From Flavobacterium profundi (GTDB lineage: Bacteria; Bacteroidota; Bacteroidia; Flavobacteriales; Flavobacteriaceae): 64,000 nt of DNA. A program made the translations under genes and the position numbers. Shown in pieces: positions 38,552-46,835 of this stretch. Every line of letters begins with the position of its first letter. The first letter of the stretch is position 1. The stretch lies in the NCBI RefSeq assembly GCF_006491645.1, contig NZ_VDCZ01000001.1, forward strand, positions 186,001 to 250,000, written 5' to 3'. The notes beneath the pieces are model-generated. The model saw only the letters and a list, made by a program, of their open reading frames with translations, was not told the DNA's origin and did not search any database.

Positions 38552-40165
38552 ATGAAGATATATTTTCTTTTATTCTTATTTGTTTTAAATTGCTTTTCTC
38601 AATCTAAAGCTATAGAAAAAAACCAATGGCATCTAGACAACAATTCTGACGGCATTTTCTTAGAAAAATGGCATAAAGAAAATCCAAAAAGAACAAACAA
38701 CACAATAATTGTAGCTGTTTTAGACACCCAAATAGACTTGAATCATGAAGATTTAAAAAATCAAATATGGGTAAATAAAGATGAAATTCCTAACAATGGT
38801 ATTGATGACGATCAAAACGGTTACATTGATGATACAAATGGATGGAATTTTCTAGGTACAATGGGTGGGCATCATACTACTAAAAACAATTATGAATATG
38901 TAAAAATCGTAAGAGACAATAGGCAAGAATATGAATTGAATCAATTGAATTCATATGAAAAAAAAGAATATGAAAAGGCTTCTGAATATTACAAGAATGG
39001 ATTAAAATATTATACTACATATTTGAGTTCACTAAAATATGCTAAAAAAATTTATCCATTAGCAATCGATAGTCTAAATTATTATTATCCAAATAACAAG
39101 TACAAATATACAGAATTAGATAGTATATATAATATAATCAAAAAAAGCGACAATAGGACTTTTAATCAAATGAAAGAAACTAATGCAAATGATTTTATTG
39201 CATTAGTTTTTACTTTAAAATCATTTTATCAACTAAACTATTCATCATATAATGAAATTTTAGAAAACGAAAAAAGTTTCGACTCAATAGTCAATACTAA
39301 TATAAATATCAATTTACAAGAAAGAAAATATATCGGTGATAATGTAAATGTTATGTCCAATAATTATGGCAATAACAAATTAAATATTTATGATCGTCAA
39401 CTAAACCATAATACAGAAGTCTCAGGAATTATAGCCGCAAATAGAGATAATAAAAAAGGTATCAAAGGTTTTTCAAACAATATAAAAATAATGCCAATTT
39501 GTATTGCAAATAATGGTAGTGAACATGATAAAGATATTGCTAATGGCATCTATTATGCGGTTAACAATGGTGCTAAAATAATTAATATGTCTTTCGGTAA
39601 AGAATTCTCAATACATAAAAAATGGGTTTGGGACGCAATAAAATATGCTGAATCAAAAAATGTCTTAATTGTTCATTGCTCAGGAAATGATAATATGGAT
39701 GTAGACATAAACCCCTTTTATCCATCTGATTATGATTACAATCAAAATAAAGAACTATTTAGTAATTTCATCAATGTTGGCTCTATCAATAATAATAAAA
39801 ACAATGTCTTTGTATCTAGTTTTTCAAACTATGGCAAAATAAATGTAGATTTATTTGCCCCTGGAGAAAAGATTCTTGTTTGTAAAAAACACAACACTTA
39901 TGAAGAAGATTCAGGAACTTCTCTGGCTGCTCCTATGGTATCTGGTACTGCTGCATTGATTTGGTTGTATTATCCTAATTTGAACGTACAAGAAGTAAAG
40001 CAAATCATCTTAGAATCGGGTGTAACTATAAACAAGCAAGTCATTAAACCTGGAACAGAAAACGAATTAGTTCCTTTTTCTGAATTGTGTAAATCTGGTA
40101 AAATTTTAAATACTTATAATGCCATGAAAATGGCAGAAGAAAGAAGTAAAAAGAAAAGTAATTAA
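38552..40165 (+). CDS. Subtilisin-like (S8) serine protease 2, secreted
   Basis: 537 residues, starting 2 bp after the stop of protease 1. Signal peptide MKIYFLLFLFVLNCFSQSKA. Triad: D58 in VAVLDTQIDLN, H286 in QLNHNTEVSGIIAAN, S457 in DSGTSLAAPMVSGT; the oxyanion Asn is in HCSGNDNMD. The D-to-H insert (residues about 80-270) differs from the other two, with a TMGGHHTTKNNYEYVKIVRD opening and a lysine/tyrosine-rich helical stretch. The middle is therefore the most diverged part, while the final 85 residues are identical or nearly so to the paralogues. Presumably acts in the periplasm or outside the cell; substrate unknown, the upstream peptide being one candidate. Confidence 0.9.
   Translation: MKIYFLLFLFVLNCFSQSKAIEKNQWHLDNNSDGIFLEKWHKENPKRTNNTIIVAVLDTQIDLNHEDLKNQIWVNKDEIPNNGIDDDQNGYIDDTNGWNFLGTMGGHHTTKNNYEYVKIVRDNRQEYELNQLNSYEKKEYEKASEYYKNGLKYYTTYLSSLKYAKKIYPLAIDSLNYYYPNNKYKYTELDSIYNIIKKSDNRTFNQMKETNANDFIALVFTLKSFYQLNYSSYNEILENEKSFDSIVNTNININLQERKYIGDNVNVMSNNYGNNKLNIYDRQLNHNTEVSGIIAANRDNKKGIKGFSNNIKIMPICIANNGSEHDKDIANGIYYAVNNGAKIINMSFGKEFSIHKKWVWDAIKYAESKNVLIVHCSGNDNMDVDINPFYPSDYDYNQNKELFSNFINVGSINNNKNNVFVSSFSNYGKINVDLFAPGEKILVCKKHNTYEEDSGTSLAAPMVSGTAALIWLYYPNLNVQEVKQIILESGVTINKQVIKPGTENELVPFSELCKSGKILNTYNAMKMAEERSKKKSN
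39908..40165 (+). repeat. 258-bp block shared by all three protease genes
   Basis: Starts abruptly at GATTCAGGAACTTCTCTGG (catalytic serine region) and runs to the stop. It matches 38292-38549 with only a few changes, whereas the sequence just before it (TATGAAGAA) is unrelated in detail. Confidence 0.85.
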
Positions 40166-40167
40166 TT

Positions 40168-41787
40168 ATGAAAAAACTCTTGATCTTATTTTTATTTGTT
40201 TCTAACTGCTTTTCTCAATCTAAAGCTATAGAAAAAAACCAATGGCATCAAGATAACAATTCTAACGGCATCTCCTTAGAAAAATGGTACAAAGAAAATA
40301 CAACAAAAAAAAGTAACATTATCATAGTTGCAACTATTGATTCTCAAATAGATTTAAATCATGAAGATTTAAAAAATCAAATCTGGGTAAATAAAGGAGA
40401 AATCCCAAATAATAGCATCGATGACGATAATAATGGTTACATCGATGATATAAATGGTTGGAGTTTTTTAGGAAAACCAAATGGTGGTTATTTTAGATAT
40501 GGGAATTTCGAATACACAAAATTTGTAAATAAATATCAAGATTTATTTAATGGTAAAAATGATATATCTCAAGATTCTTTATACTTATTTAATGAATATA
40601 AAAGAGCAAAAGAGCTACATCAAATTTATTCAGCTTTTTATGGTAATTGGTTAAAATCAATGAAATTTAATGTCGAAATAAGACCCTTAGTAGAAGATAC
40701 TTTAAAGTATTTTTTTCCAAAAGAAGACTATACTATTTCACAGCTAGACAGCTTATATAATATTTATAAAATAAACGATAAATCATTTAGACAAAGAAGA
40801 GATGACAAAGATAAAGATTTAGGTGCGCTAATTTACTACATGAAATCAAATCTTGAAGTTAAAAATAGGACTATAAACGATTTGATAAAATCTAGAGACG
40901 ACAAAGATTCTATTTTAAATAGGAATCTTAATATTGAATATAATCCAAGAAAATTTGTAGGAGACAATCCAGATATTTTAAAGAAAGGTTATGGGAATAA
41001 TATAGTAAATAATAATACTTTTCAATTAAGCCATAATACATCTGTTTCAAGTATTATAGCATCTAATCAAAAAAACAAAAGAGGCACTTTTGGTTTTCAT
41101 GATAACATTCAAATAATGCCGCTACATATATCTTGTTCAGGTGACGAATACGATAAAGACATTGCTATGGCTATTTATTACGCAGTTGATAATGGAGCCA
41201 AAGTAATTAACATGTCTTTTGGGAAAGAATTTTCATTAAATCAACAATGGGTTACTGAAGCATTTAAATATGCTGAAAAACATAATGTGCTCTTAATACA
41301 TGGTTCCGGAAATAATAGTTTTAACATTGATACCAATCCCTATTATCCTTCTGATTATGATTACGAGAAAAAGAAAGACTTAGTAACAAACTTCATTAAC
41401 GTTGGTTCTATTTCCAAACGAACGGATAGCACCATGGTATCCTCTTTCTCTGATTATGGAAAAAACAATGTCGATATTTTTGCTCCTGGAGAAGACATCT
41501 ATGTCGCTATTCCAGACAATCAGTATAAATACGATTCAGGAACTTCTTTGGCTGCACCTATGGTTTCAGGAACTGCAGCCTTGATTTGGTTGTATTATCC
41601 TAGCCTAACAGCGCAAGAAGTAAAGCAAATCATCTTAGAATCGGGTGTAACTATAAACAAGCAAGTCATCAAACCAGGTACAGAAAACGAGTTAGTCCCT
41701 TTTTCTGAATTGTGTAAATCTGGTAAAATTTTAAATACCTATAATGCTATGAAACTAGCAGAAGAAAGAAGCAAAAAGAAAAGTTAA
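40168..41787 (+). CDS. Subtilisin-like (S8) serine protease 3, secreted
   Basis: 539 residues, starting 2 bp after protease 2. Signal peptide MKKLLILFLFVSNCFSQSKA, nearly the same as protease 2. Triad: D58 in VATIDSQIDLN (DSQ rather than DTG), H289 in QLSHNTSVSSIIASN, S460 in DSGTSLAAPMVSGT. The D-to-H insert follows protease 1 (KPNGGYFRYGNFEYTKFVNK, then FPKEDYTISQLDSLYNIYKI). The gene is thus a mosaic: front like protease 2, middle and end like protease 1. It closes the operon before a hairpin terminator. No T9SS sorting domain. Localisation to the periplasm or surface is inferred from the signal peptide. Confidence 0.9.
   Translation: MKKLLILFLFVSNCFSQSKAIEKNQWHQDNNSNGISLEKWYKENTTKKSNIIIVATIDSQIDLNHEDLKNQIWVNKGEIPNNSIDDDNNGYIDDINGWSFLGKPNGGYFRYGNFEYTKFVNKYQDLFNGKNDISQDSLYLFNEYKRAKELHQIYSAFYGNWLKSMKFNVEIRPLVEDTLKYFFPKEDYTISQLDSLYNIYKINDKSFRQRRDDKDKDLGALIYYMKSNLEVKNRTINDLIKSRDDKDSILNRNLNIEYNPRKFVGDNPDILKKGYGNNIVNNNTFQLSHNTSVSSIIASNQKNKRGTFGFHDNIQIMPLHISCSGDEYDKDIAMAIYYAVDNGAKVINMSFGKEFSLNQQWVTEAFKYAEKHNVLLIHGSGNNSFNIDTNPYYPSDYDYEKKKDLVTNFINVGSISKRTDSTMVSSFSDYGKNNVDIFAPGEDIYVAIPDNQYKYDSGTSLAAPMVSGTAALIWLYYPSLTAQEVKQIILESGVTINKQVIKPGTENELVPFSELCKSGKILNTYNAMKLAEERSKKKS
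41137..41787 (+). repeat. Near-identical block shared with protease 1
   Basis: Counterpart of 37896-38549. Long stretches, for example the codons of the WVTEAFKYAEKHNVLLIHGS segment, are identical including third positions, with scattered silent changes mostly near the end. Confidence 0.85.
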
Positions 41788-41819
41788 ATACGAGTATCTT
41801 GCTCGTGCTAACTTTTCTT
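41776..41819. terminator. Hairpin terminator between convergent operons
   Basis: Long interrupted stem: AAGAAAAGTTA (41776-41786) pairs with TAACTTTTCTT (41809-41819), enclosing an inner ACGAG/CTCGT stem (41790-41794 with 41802-41806). It overlaps the stop codon of protease 3. T-rich flanks exist on both strands, so it may end both the protease operon and the minus-strand operon at 41835. Confidence 0.65.
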
Positions 41820-41834
41820 ACTTAAAATAAAAAA

Positions 41835-42383
41835 TCATTTACTTGACTCTTTTATTATTTGATCCAACTCTTCTTCTAGCGCAACATTTTCTGTTAAACG
41901 AATGTATTTATCAATCCAAATTCGTGCTTCTAGCTTCAATATAGTTTCAATGTTGTTTAAATAGGCTCCTTCATAATAGAAATTGGTTCCAATTTCTTCT
42001 AAATCCATCCATGCATAATAAAGCAAATAGAATTTAATTATACGAGAATCATAATAAACAACATATAACTGAAAAAGGGTTTTCAGATTTTCTCGTATTG
42101 TAATTCCTTTTAGAATTTTGGAAAGCAAATAATGGGTTTGAGCAAGAACCGCTTCTTCACATTCCAATTCTTCCAAACCTAATTCTCGTAAAACAGCTGT
42201 AACATACTTACTAATTTCATGTTTTTCTATAGGCTGAGTAAAAGAGGCCAACATCAAGACTGCATCTGAATCATTCCCTTCATGAAGCAACTCCATCGCC
42301 CAATCGACTGCCAATTGATAATCAAAAGGCTCCAAAGCTTTATGACTTTGAATAAATTTATCTATTGGGCTTCTTTCTTTCAT
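41835..42383 (-). CDS. Hypothetical all-helical protein
   Basis: 182 residues from the ATG at 42383 (MKERSPIDKF); a TTG three codons upstream is a less likely start. No family recognised. The sequence is predicted mostly helical, with YQLAVDWAMELLHEGNDSDAVL, EEAVLAQTHYLLSKILKGI and a tyrosine-rich segment (YVVYYDSRIIKFYLLYYAWM). No signal peptide or membrane helix. It follows the membrane-protein gene by 9 bp and probably forms an operon with it and perhaps with the genes at 43001 and 43820. Confidence 0.75.
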   Translation of the reverse strand: MKERSPIDKFIQSHKALEPFDYQLAVDWAMELLHEGNDSDAVLMLASFTQPIEKHEISKYVTAVLRELGLEELECEEAVLAQTHYLLSKILKGITIRENLKTLFQLYVVYYDSRIIKFYLLYYAWMDLEEIGTNFYYEGAYLNNIETILKLEARIWIDKYIRLTENVALEEELDQIIKESSK

Positions 42384-42392
42384 TTCAAGCAA

Positions 42393-42968
42393 TTATGTTT
42401 TATTTAATAAGTCCTGAGTTGGTGAAGGCTTCTTAGGAAGAACCTTATTTTTCTTGTAGCGACTTTTCCTATAGGCTTTTTTAATTTTCATTTCAAGGGT
42501 ATCAATATCACATTCTAGAAAAACACTAGAAATAATAATACTCTTTTTATACTCCCAATTATGAGCCCAGCGCAAAAATTTTTTTAATAGATTATCATTT
42601 GGACTTTGAATGCGCTTTTCCTCTTTAAAAAAGAATTGAATACTTTTTTTCTTAAGTCTTTGAATCTTAGAAATTTCATCCCATCTTATTTTTCCTATTG
42701 CTTCATATCTAGAACGATCTATAATATATTCCTCACAAATAATTATGGCACACTTTCTTGGAAGAAGCATTACTATAGAATACAGACCCGCTAAAAAAAA
42801 GACACTTGCAACAATTCCAAATATCACATTTTTAGTTTCAGAGGACAAAAAATTACGCATAAAACGCTCCGGTTCTAGTATAAACCAAACGGATAACCTC
42901 AGGAACACAATAGCTAATAAAATCCCTAAAATTATGCGTTTCTTATCAAAATTAATCCTTTCCTCCAT
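42393..42968 (-). CDS. Hypothetical membrane protein, two N-terminal helices and PH-like domain
   Basis: 191 residues. Two hydrophobic segments (IILGILLAIVFLRLSVWFIL and IFGIVASVFFLAGLYSIVML) are followed by a strand-rich soluble part: CAIIICEEYIIDRSRYEAIG, KIRWDEISKIQRLKKKSIQF, and a basic C-terminus KAYRKSRYKKNKVLPKK. This layout, two helices then a bacterial-PH-like fold with a W-D-E/D-I motif, resembles STM3941-type proteins; function unknown. Same strand as, and 32 bp after, the DUF6193 gene. Confidence 0.75.
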   Translation of the reverse strand: MEERINFDKKRIILGILLAIVFLRLSVWFILEPERFMRNFLSSETKNVIFGIVASVFFLAGLYSIVMLLPRKCAIIICEEYIIDRSRYEAIGKIRWDEISKIQRLKKKSIQFFFKEEKRIQSPNDNLLKKFLRWAHNWEYKKSIIISSVFLECDIDTLEMKIKKAYRKSRYKKNKVLPKKPSPTQDLLNKT

Positions 42969-43000
42969 TAGAATCGTATTCTAAATTTTCAAATTATTCC

Positions 43001-43780
43001 CTAATCTTCTGCTGTTCCTTTTCTTGCTGCTGTGATGTCTTTTGGCAAATGCGCTTTTACAATTTGTAAGGCTTCTTCTGCATTTCCTTCGCCCAAGTAA
43101 GTAGTACCGTTTATCGTGACTACATATTGGACTTCACTTGGTTTATTTCCTGTAATACCTACAAAAGTTTCAAATCTTTTAGAAGTCACATTAGGCAAAC
43201 CTACACTATCATAAGGATAACCCGTACACCTACTAAAACATAAGGTATATAAACTCGTATATGGAAACAACAATCGAACAACCTCATCTTGGTAAGCCAA
43301 TCTTACAAAATCAGTTAACTCTAAAGAGGTGTCTTGTAAAATTAAATTCCAAGTATAGGCAACTTCTTGGTTTGCATCAAACGCAATCGCAATCTCATTA
43401 GCCGTAATAGAAGAAAACCGTTCTGCCAAGGCTCTCGTTGGAATTGCATTACAAAGCCAAAACTCCAACATATCGACCAGTTCGGAAAGACTAGAAGCAT
43501 GTCCATTGGCAAGACAAACGCCATCACTCCAAAAATCAAGCAAAAAAAGTTTCTCATTTTTAGCAATATCAACCTGAGAAAACTTTTTCCCATTTTTAAT
43601 TACAGCATAGCTAAATGGAAGTGTTTCTAAATCAGAAACTTCAGAAACCCTCAAAACAGAATTTCGCTCCACTAATGCTCTATTTATTACTTTTCCTAGC
43701 CCAGCTACTAATTCCAACTTGTCAGAATTGTTTGGAGCAGTTGCTTTCGTTTTAAAAAGTTGTAAAAACTTTGTTATCAT
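43001..43780 (-). CDS. DUF6193-family protein
   Basis: 259 residues from the ATG at 43780. That ATG has a GGAAGG Shine-Dalgarno-like sequence 5 bp upstream, unusual here, and is preferred over a TTG at 43813. The C-terminal half matches the pattern I know for DUF6193 (annotated as natural-product-biosynthesis-associated in actinobacteria): RALAERFSSITANEIAIAFD, LLFPYTSLYTLCFSRCTGYP and EEALQIVKAHLPKDITAARK-GT. The actual function is unknown. It is 39 bp after the TPR gene, on the same strand. Assignment is from memory of the motif and should be confirmed by profile search. Confidence 0.65.
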   Translation of the reverse strand: MITKFLQLFKTKATAPNNSDKLELVAGLGKVINRALVERNSVLRVSEVSDLETLPFSYAVIKNGKKFSQVDIAKNEKLFLLDFWSDGVCLANGHASSLSELVDMLEFWLCNAIPTRALAERFSSITANEIAIAFDANQEVAYTWNLILQDTSLELTDFVRLAYQDEVVRLLFPYTSLYTLCFSRCTGYPYDSVGLPNVTSKRFETFVGITGNKPSEVQYVVTINGTTYLGEGNAEEALQIVKAHLPKDITAARKGTAED

Positions 43781-43819
43781 ATTACCTTCCAAAAGTTTTA
43801 TTTTCTTTACCAATTTCTA

Positions 43820-44398
43820 TTATCCCAATTCATTATACAGTGGACGTTTACGTTTTCCCGAAGCCACGTCTTGTAATAATGTAAAAACGTTTTGATTTAT
43901 AGCATCATTGGGTTCCATTTCTATAGCTTTTTCAATATATTTTTTTGCTTCTTCATCATTGCCAGAAACCATCAAATTCACAGCATGATTACAATAAAGT
44001 CCAGCATCTTTAGGATTGCGATGCAGGGCCTCCAAAGAGTACTGCAAAGCCAATGGTATATTTCCTAAATCCATTGCTGAAATTGAAGCCTCTCTTGGCA
44101 AATCTGGATTCGTTTTTTCAAAAGCAATAGCTTTTTCAAAATGACTCAATGCTTTCTGATGGTCTAAAAGAACCTGATATACTTTTGCAATTAACCAATT
44201 CGTTTGCCAATGATTTGGAACCAATGATAAACAAGTTTCATAATATCGAATCGCTTTGTTTGCTTTGCGTTTATCCCAAAAACCTAATTTAGTTGAGACT
44301 TTCTCTTTAAGCAACATCACATCTTTTACCAAATCATTGGCTTTTTCAAACTTGTCATTAAACAGTTGTATTTTATCTTCTGGTAATTCGTATTGCAT
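43820..44398 (-). CDS. Tetratricopeptide-repeat protein
   Basis: 192 residues from the ATG at 44398 (MQYELPEDK); a TTG at 44431 is the alternative. At least three TPR units are visible: KANKAIRYYETCLSLVPNHW, KALSHFEKAIAFEKTNPDLP, and NPKDAGLYCNHAVNLMVSGN followed by EEAKKYIEKAIEMEPND. No signal peptide, so it is expected in the cytoplasm as a protein-interaction module. The DUF6193 gene follows on the same strand. Confidence 0.8.
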   Translation of the reverse strand: MQYELPEDKIQLFNDKFEKANDLVKDVMLLKEKVSTKLGFWDKRKANKAIRYYETCLSLVPNHWQTNWLIAKVYQVLLDHQKALSHFEKAIAFEKTNPDLPREASISAMDLGNIPLALQYSLEALHRNPKDAGLYCNHAVNLMVSGNDEEAKKYIEKAIEMEPNDAINQNVFTLLQDVASGKRKRPLYNELG

Positions 44399-44548
44399 TT
44401 TCTGACTATCAATTAAAGTTATTGGGAACAAGAAACCAAACCTTTTACTACGTAATACAATTAGATCAAAGTTGGGCTAGGACACTTATTCTTCGTAAAT
44501 ATAATTTTTATTCTTTTGCAGTACAAACCAAACATTCAATTCGCTACA

Positions 44549-44573
44549 CAAAAAAAGGGCTTTTTAAAGCCCT
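44549..44573 (-). terminator. Rho-independent terminator
   Basis: Minus strand: AGGGCTTT-AA-AAAGCCCT stem (44556-44573) followed by a run of seven to eight T (44549-44556). It lies 5 bp after the stop of the gene at 44579. Confidence 0.92.
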
Positions 44574-44578
44574 CTTTC

Positions 44579-45265
44579 TTAATGTACTAATTTGGTGGTA
44601 TCCTTATTTCGTTTTGCGCGTCGCATTCTCGATGCAATTCTCGTTATAACATATTCATCCCGCTTCGTTAAGCCATCATACATAATCTTACCCGCTTTGG
44701 AAATGGTACTAATGTAAGCATACAAGGCGTCATATTCCTGTCTGTTATCGCTATGCAATTGCTTTTTGATATTCATGACCACGTTTTGCATACCATTTTT
44801 AACTTTCATCTCTTCTTTTAATGCGTCTATTTCAGCGGGGAAAGTCGCACTCATGCCTTTGGCTTCTAACACCGCTCTTTTACTTTCCACAAACTGAAGC
44901 AACCCATCCAGTTTTAAAATCGCGCCTTCTATGTTTCTATCCATTAGATTGCGCTTTACAGCAGTAATACTGCTCGTACTGATTGCCGCACGTTTAAAAT
45001 AAAAAGACAGAAAATTCAGGTCTTTGTTAATTTGGTCCGACGTAGTATACAAACTAGCCGTTACGCCTTTTTGTTCCTCGGTTATGACGAGGGATTGCTC
45101 TAAACGCGCCACTTTCGCCAGTTGGGCTTCAAAATCGTTTAGATACGTAGTTGAAAATTCGCTAAAACGCGTCGCTAGTTCTTCTCGATCACGCTCAAAA
45201 CTAGCCTTTAGGAAGGTACCTGCAGGTACATACTCTTCCATCTTTAAATAAAAACCTTTACTCAT
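44579..45265 (-). CDS. Hypothetical helical protein
   Basis: 228 residues, not recognised. No signal peptide. Almost entirely helical and charged, with likely coiled coils (LNDFEAQLAKVARLEQSLVI, KLDGLLQFVESKRAVLEAKG, IDALKEEMKVKNGMQNVVMN) and a basic end (IASRMRRAKRNKDTTK). Base composition is clearly less A/T-rich than the genes around it (many GCG, CGC codons). It stands alone between a strong terminator and a 150-bp gap. Confidence 0.75.
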   Translation of the reverse strand: MSKGFYLKMEEYVPAGTFLKASFERDREELATRFSEFSTTYLNDFEAQLAKVARLEQSLVITEEQKGVTASLYTTSDQINKDLNFLSFYFKRAAISTSSITAVKRNLMDRNIEGAILKLDGLLQFVESKRAVLEAKGMSATFPAEIDALKEEMKVKNGMQNVVMNIKKQLHSDNRQEYDALYAYISTISKAGKIMYDGLTKRDEYVITRIASRMRRAKRNKDTTKLVH

Positions 45266-45414
45266 GTTTATAATTATTTGTTTAATTATGAAACAACATA
45301 ATCACAACAACTAAGCCAAAAAATAGAACTTTTCTTATCAAAAATCATAAAATTTTCATAATTTCTAAATAAAACGTTGAAGTGTCAATAATATAAGATA
45401 AAGGGTTGTTTTTT

Positions 45415-45978
45415 TTAATATATTCCTATTTCAAAAATTCTCATTATTATTATTGCTCCAGTAAATGTACCAATTAGAATGTAATTTACCTTTTTTGGAA
45501 TATTAGTCAAGCCATTAAGAAGTAACATTAATGCAGTAAATACTGAAAAAATCTGTAGTCGTAACCTATACAATTCCTGATTATGAAAAAATTCATCTTG
45601 AGAGAGCAAAGAATTTCCTTGTACACTTATACCTATCACTGTAATATCTTCTTTCGCATCAGAGAGGTTTTCAAAGTCTGAAGGTGTAAGATATAAATCA
45701 ACCATTTGTCCACCTTTTAAACGGGATAGGACATCGTGTTTTCCTCTAGTTATACTACCTTTCAAAATATGAAATTGATTTTTATATTCCTTAGTCCAAA
45801 ATTTATAATCTACAGAACTTTTTCGCCCTTTTACATGAATTATGTCTTTATAAAGCTCAACTGTTATCTTCTTTAATTCTGTTTGTTTTGTTTCTTGATT
45901 GTTAGTCAAACCAAAATAAAAGATTAAAATTCCTACTATTATAAAATACCAATTTAAATTTGATTTTTGTCTTGCCAA
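45415..45978 (-). CDS. Hypothetical membrane protein of the small-gene array
   Basis: 187 residues starting at TTG (LARQKSNLNWYF); an in-frame stop lies just upstream and no ATG is near. One hydrophobic segment at the start (WYFIIVGILIFYFGLT) and two at the end (LQIFSVFTALMLLLNGLTNI, YILIGTFTGAIIIMRIFEIG) enclose a soluble stretch of about 110 residues with YKFWTKEYKNQFHILKGSIT. The layout resembles other short flavobacterial membrane proteins, but I cannot name a family. Confidence 0.7.
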   Translation of the reverse strand: MARQKSNLNWYFIIVGILIFYFGLTNNQETKQTELKKITVELYKDIIHVKGRKSSVDYKFWTKEYKNQFHILKGSITRGKHDVLSRLKGGQMVDLYLTPSDFENLSDAKEDITVIGISVQGNSLLSQDEFFHNQELYRLRLQIFSVFTALMLLLNGLTNIPKKVNYILIGTFTGAIIIMRIFEIGIY

Positions 45979-46013
45979 CTTCTATTTATTTTAAAATTAC
46001 TGCTAATGTTCCT

Positions 46014-46062
46014 CAAGCTGTGCAAAGCCAGGAGTCCGAAACTTCAGACTTTGCAGAGTGGG
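46014..46062. repeat. Array spacer element A (hairpin)
   Basis: AGCTGTGCAAAGCCAGGAG, then a hairpin with TGCAAAG (46021-46027) and CTTTGCA (46049-46055), ending GAGTGGGC. It shares the GCTGTGCAAAG...CTTTGC-GAGTGG layout with elements at 49745, 50630 and 54148. Confidence 0.6.
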
Positions 46063-46066
46063 CTTT

Positions 46067-46612
46067 TCATTTTTTCAGAAACCAAGATTTGTCTTTTAAT
46101 GCTGTTAAAGTAGTTGCAGGAATTCCATGCAAATCATACATTTTTTTACAAATTTCATTAAAGTCTGCCTCTTCAAGAAATGCCATCTCCAGTATATGGT
46201 CTGTATCTCCAAAACCACCAGCTGCAAGTAGTAGCTCGTCTGATTTTCTGAATGCTTTGCCTATTTCATTAATTATTTTAAACAATTCAGAAGATATGTT
46301 TTTATCTTCCAAATAAAGACTTGAAAACCTTTCGACACAACCTATATGTATTACTTTTTCGTAAATATCAATTCTAAAACTATCTCCTTCACCAGTAATA
46401 TATTCGGGATTTTCGTATTCAGAAGGAACCAAAAGAATCCACCAATCTCCATTTGGTTTTTTGGTAAAACTTCCGTTTTCTTCTAAATGTAAATATTCCG
46501 ATTGCAATCGGTTGTAAACACTTTTTAGTTTTGATTTTATTTCCGCAACGGAATAACTTTTTTCTTTTGGAATTATACAGTCAATATGTGTTCCCATAAT
46601 GTATTTTAACAT
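46067..46612 (-). CDS. Hypothetical protein
   Basis: 181 residues; the start may instead be MGTHIDC five codons in (46597). No signal peptide. Notable stretches: KKPNGDWWILLVPSEYENPE, IDIYEKVIHIGCVERFSSLY and LAAGGFGDTDHILEMAFLEE. The mixed alpha/beta pattern with a short, variable, cytosolic character is common among immunity-type proteins, but no family could be assigned. Confidence 0.7.
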   Translation of the reverse strand: MLKYIMGTHIDCIIPKEKSYSVAEIKSKLKSVYNRLQSEYLHLEENGSFTKKPNGDWWILLVPSEYENPEYITGEGDSFRIDIYEKVIHIGCVERFSSLYLEDKNISSELFKIINEIGKAFRKSDELLLAAGGFGDTDHILEMAFLEEADFNEICKKMYDLHGIPATTLTALKDKSWFLKK

Positions 46613-46685
46613 TAACTATAAGCCATTTTTAAAAGCAACACGCTTGCAATACAATACTTATTTTAGGAAGTATAAGCAAAGGGTT

Positions 46686-46790
46686 GTTTTACTTTTATTC
46701 TCCAAATATAATTTCCTAATTTCTTTTCACAATACACAGGCATACATTTTTCATTCATGGTCGCTCAAAGTAAGAGGAGTAGCACTTTAC
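46686..46790. repeat. Array spacer element of about 100 bp, copy 1
   Basis: Contains CTCCAAATATAAT, TTCTTTTCACAATACACAGG, CATACATTTTTCATTCATGG and TCGCTCAAAGTAAGAGGAGT in that order. The same order and spacing recur at 47631-47740, and the first part at 53101-53180. No coding potential. Confidence 0.75.
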
Positions 46791-46835
46791 GCAACTGGAC
46801 CGATATTATTATCAGTAGCATTTCCCATCCAATTT

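Noticed and set aside
41402-41584. 60-residue frame present in both protease 1 and protease 3
   Set aside because: Its conservation follows from the duplicated protease block in another frame, not from a separate gene.
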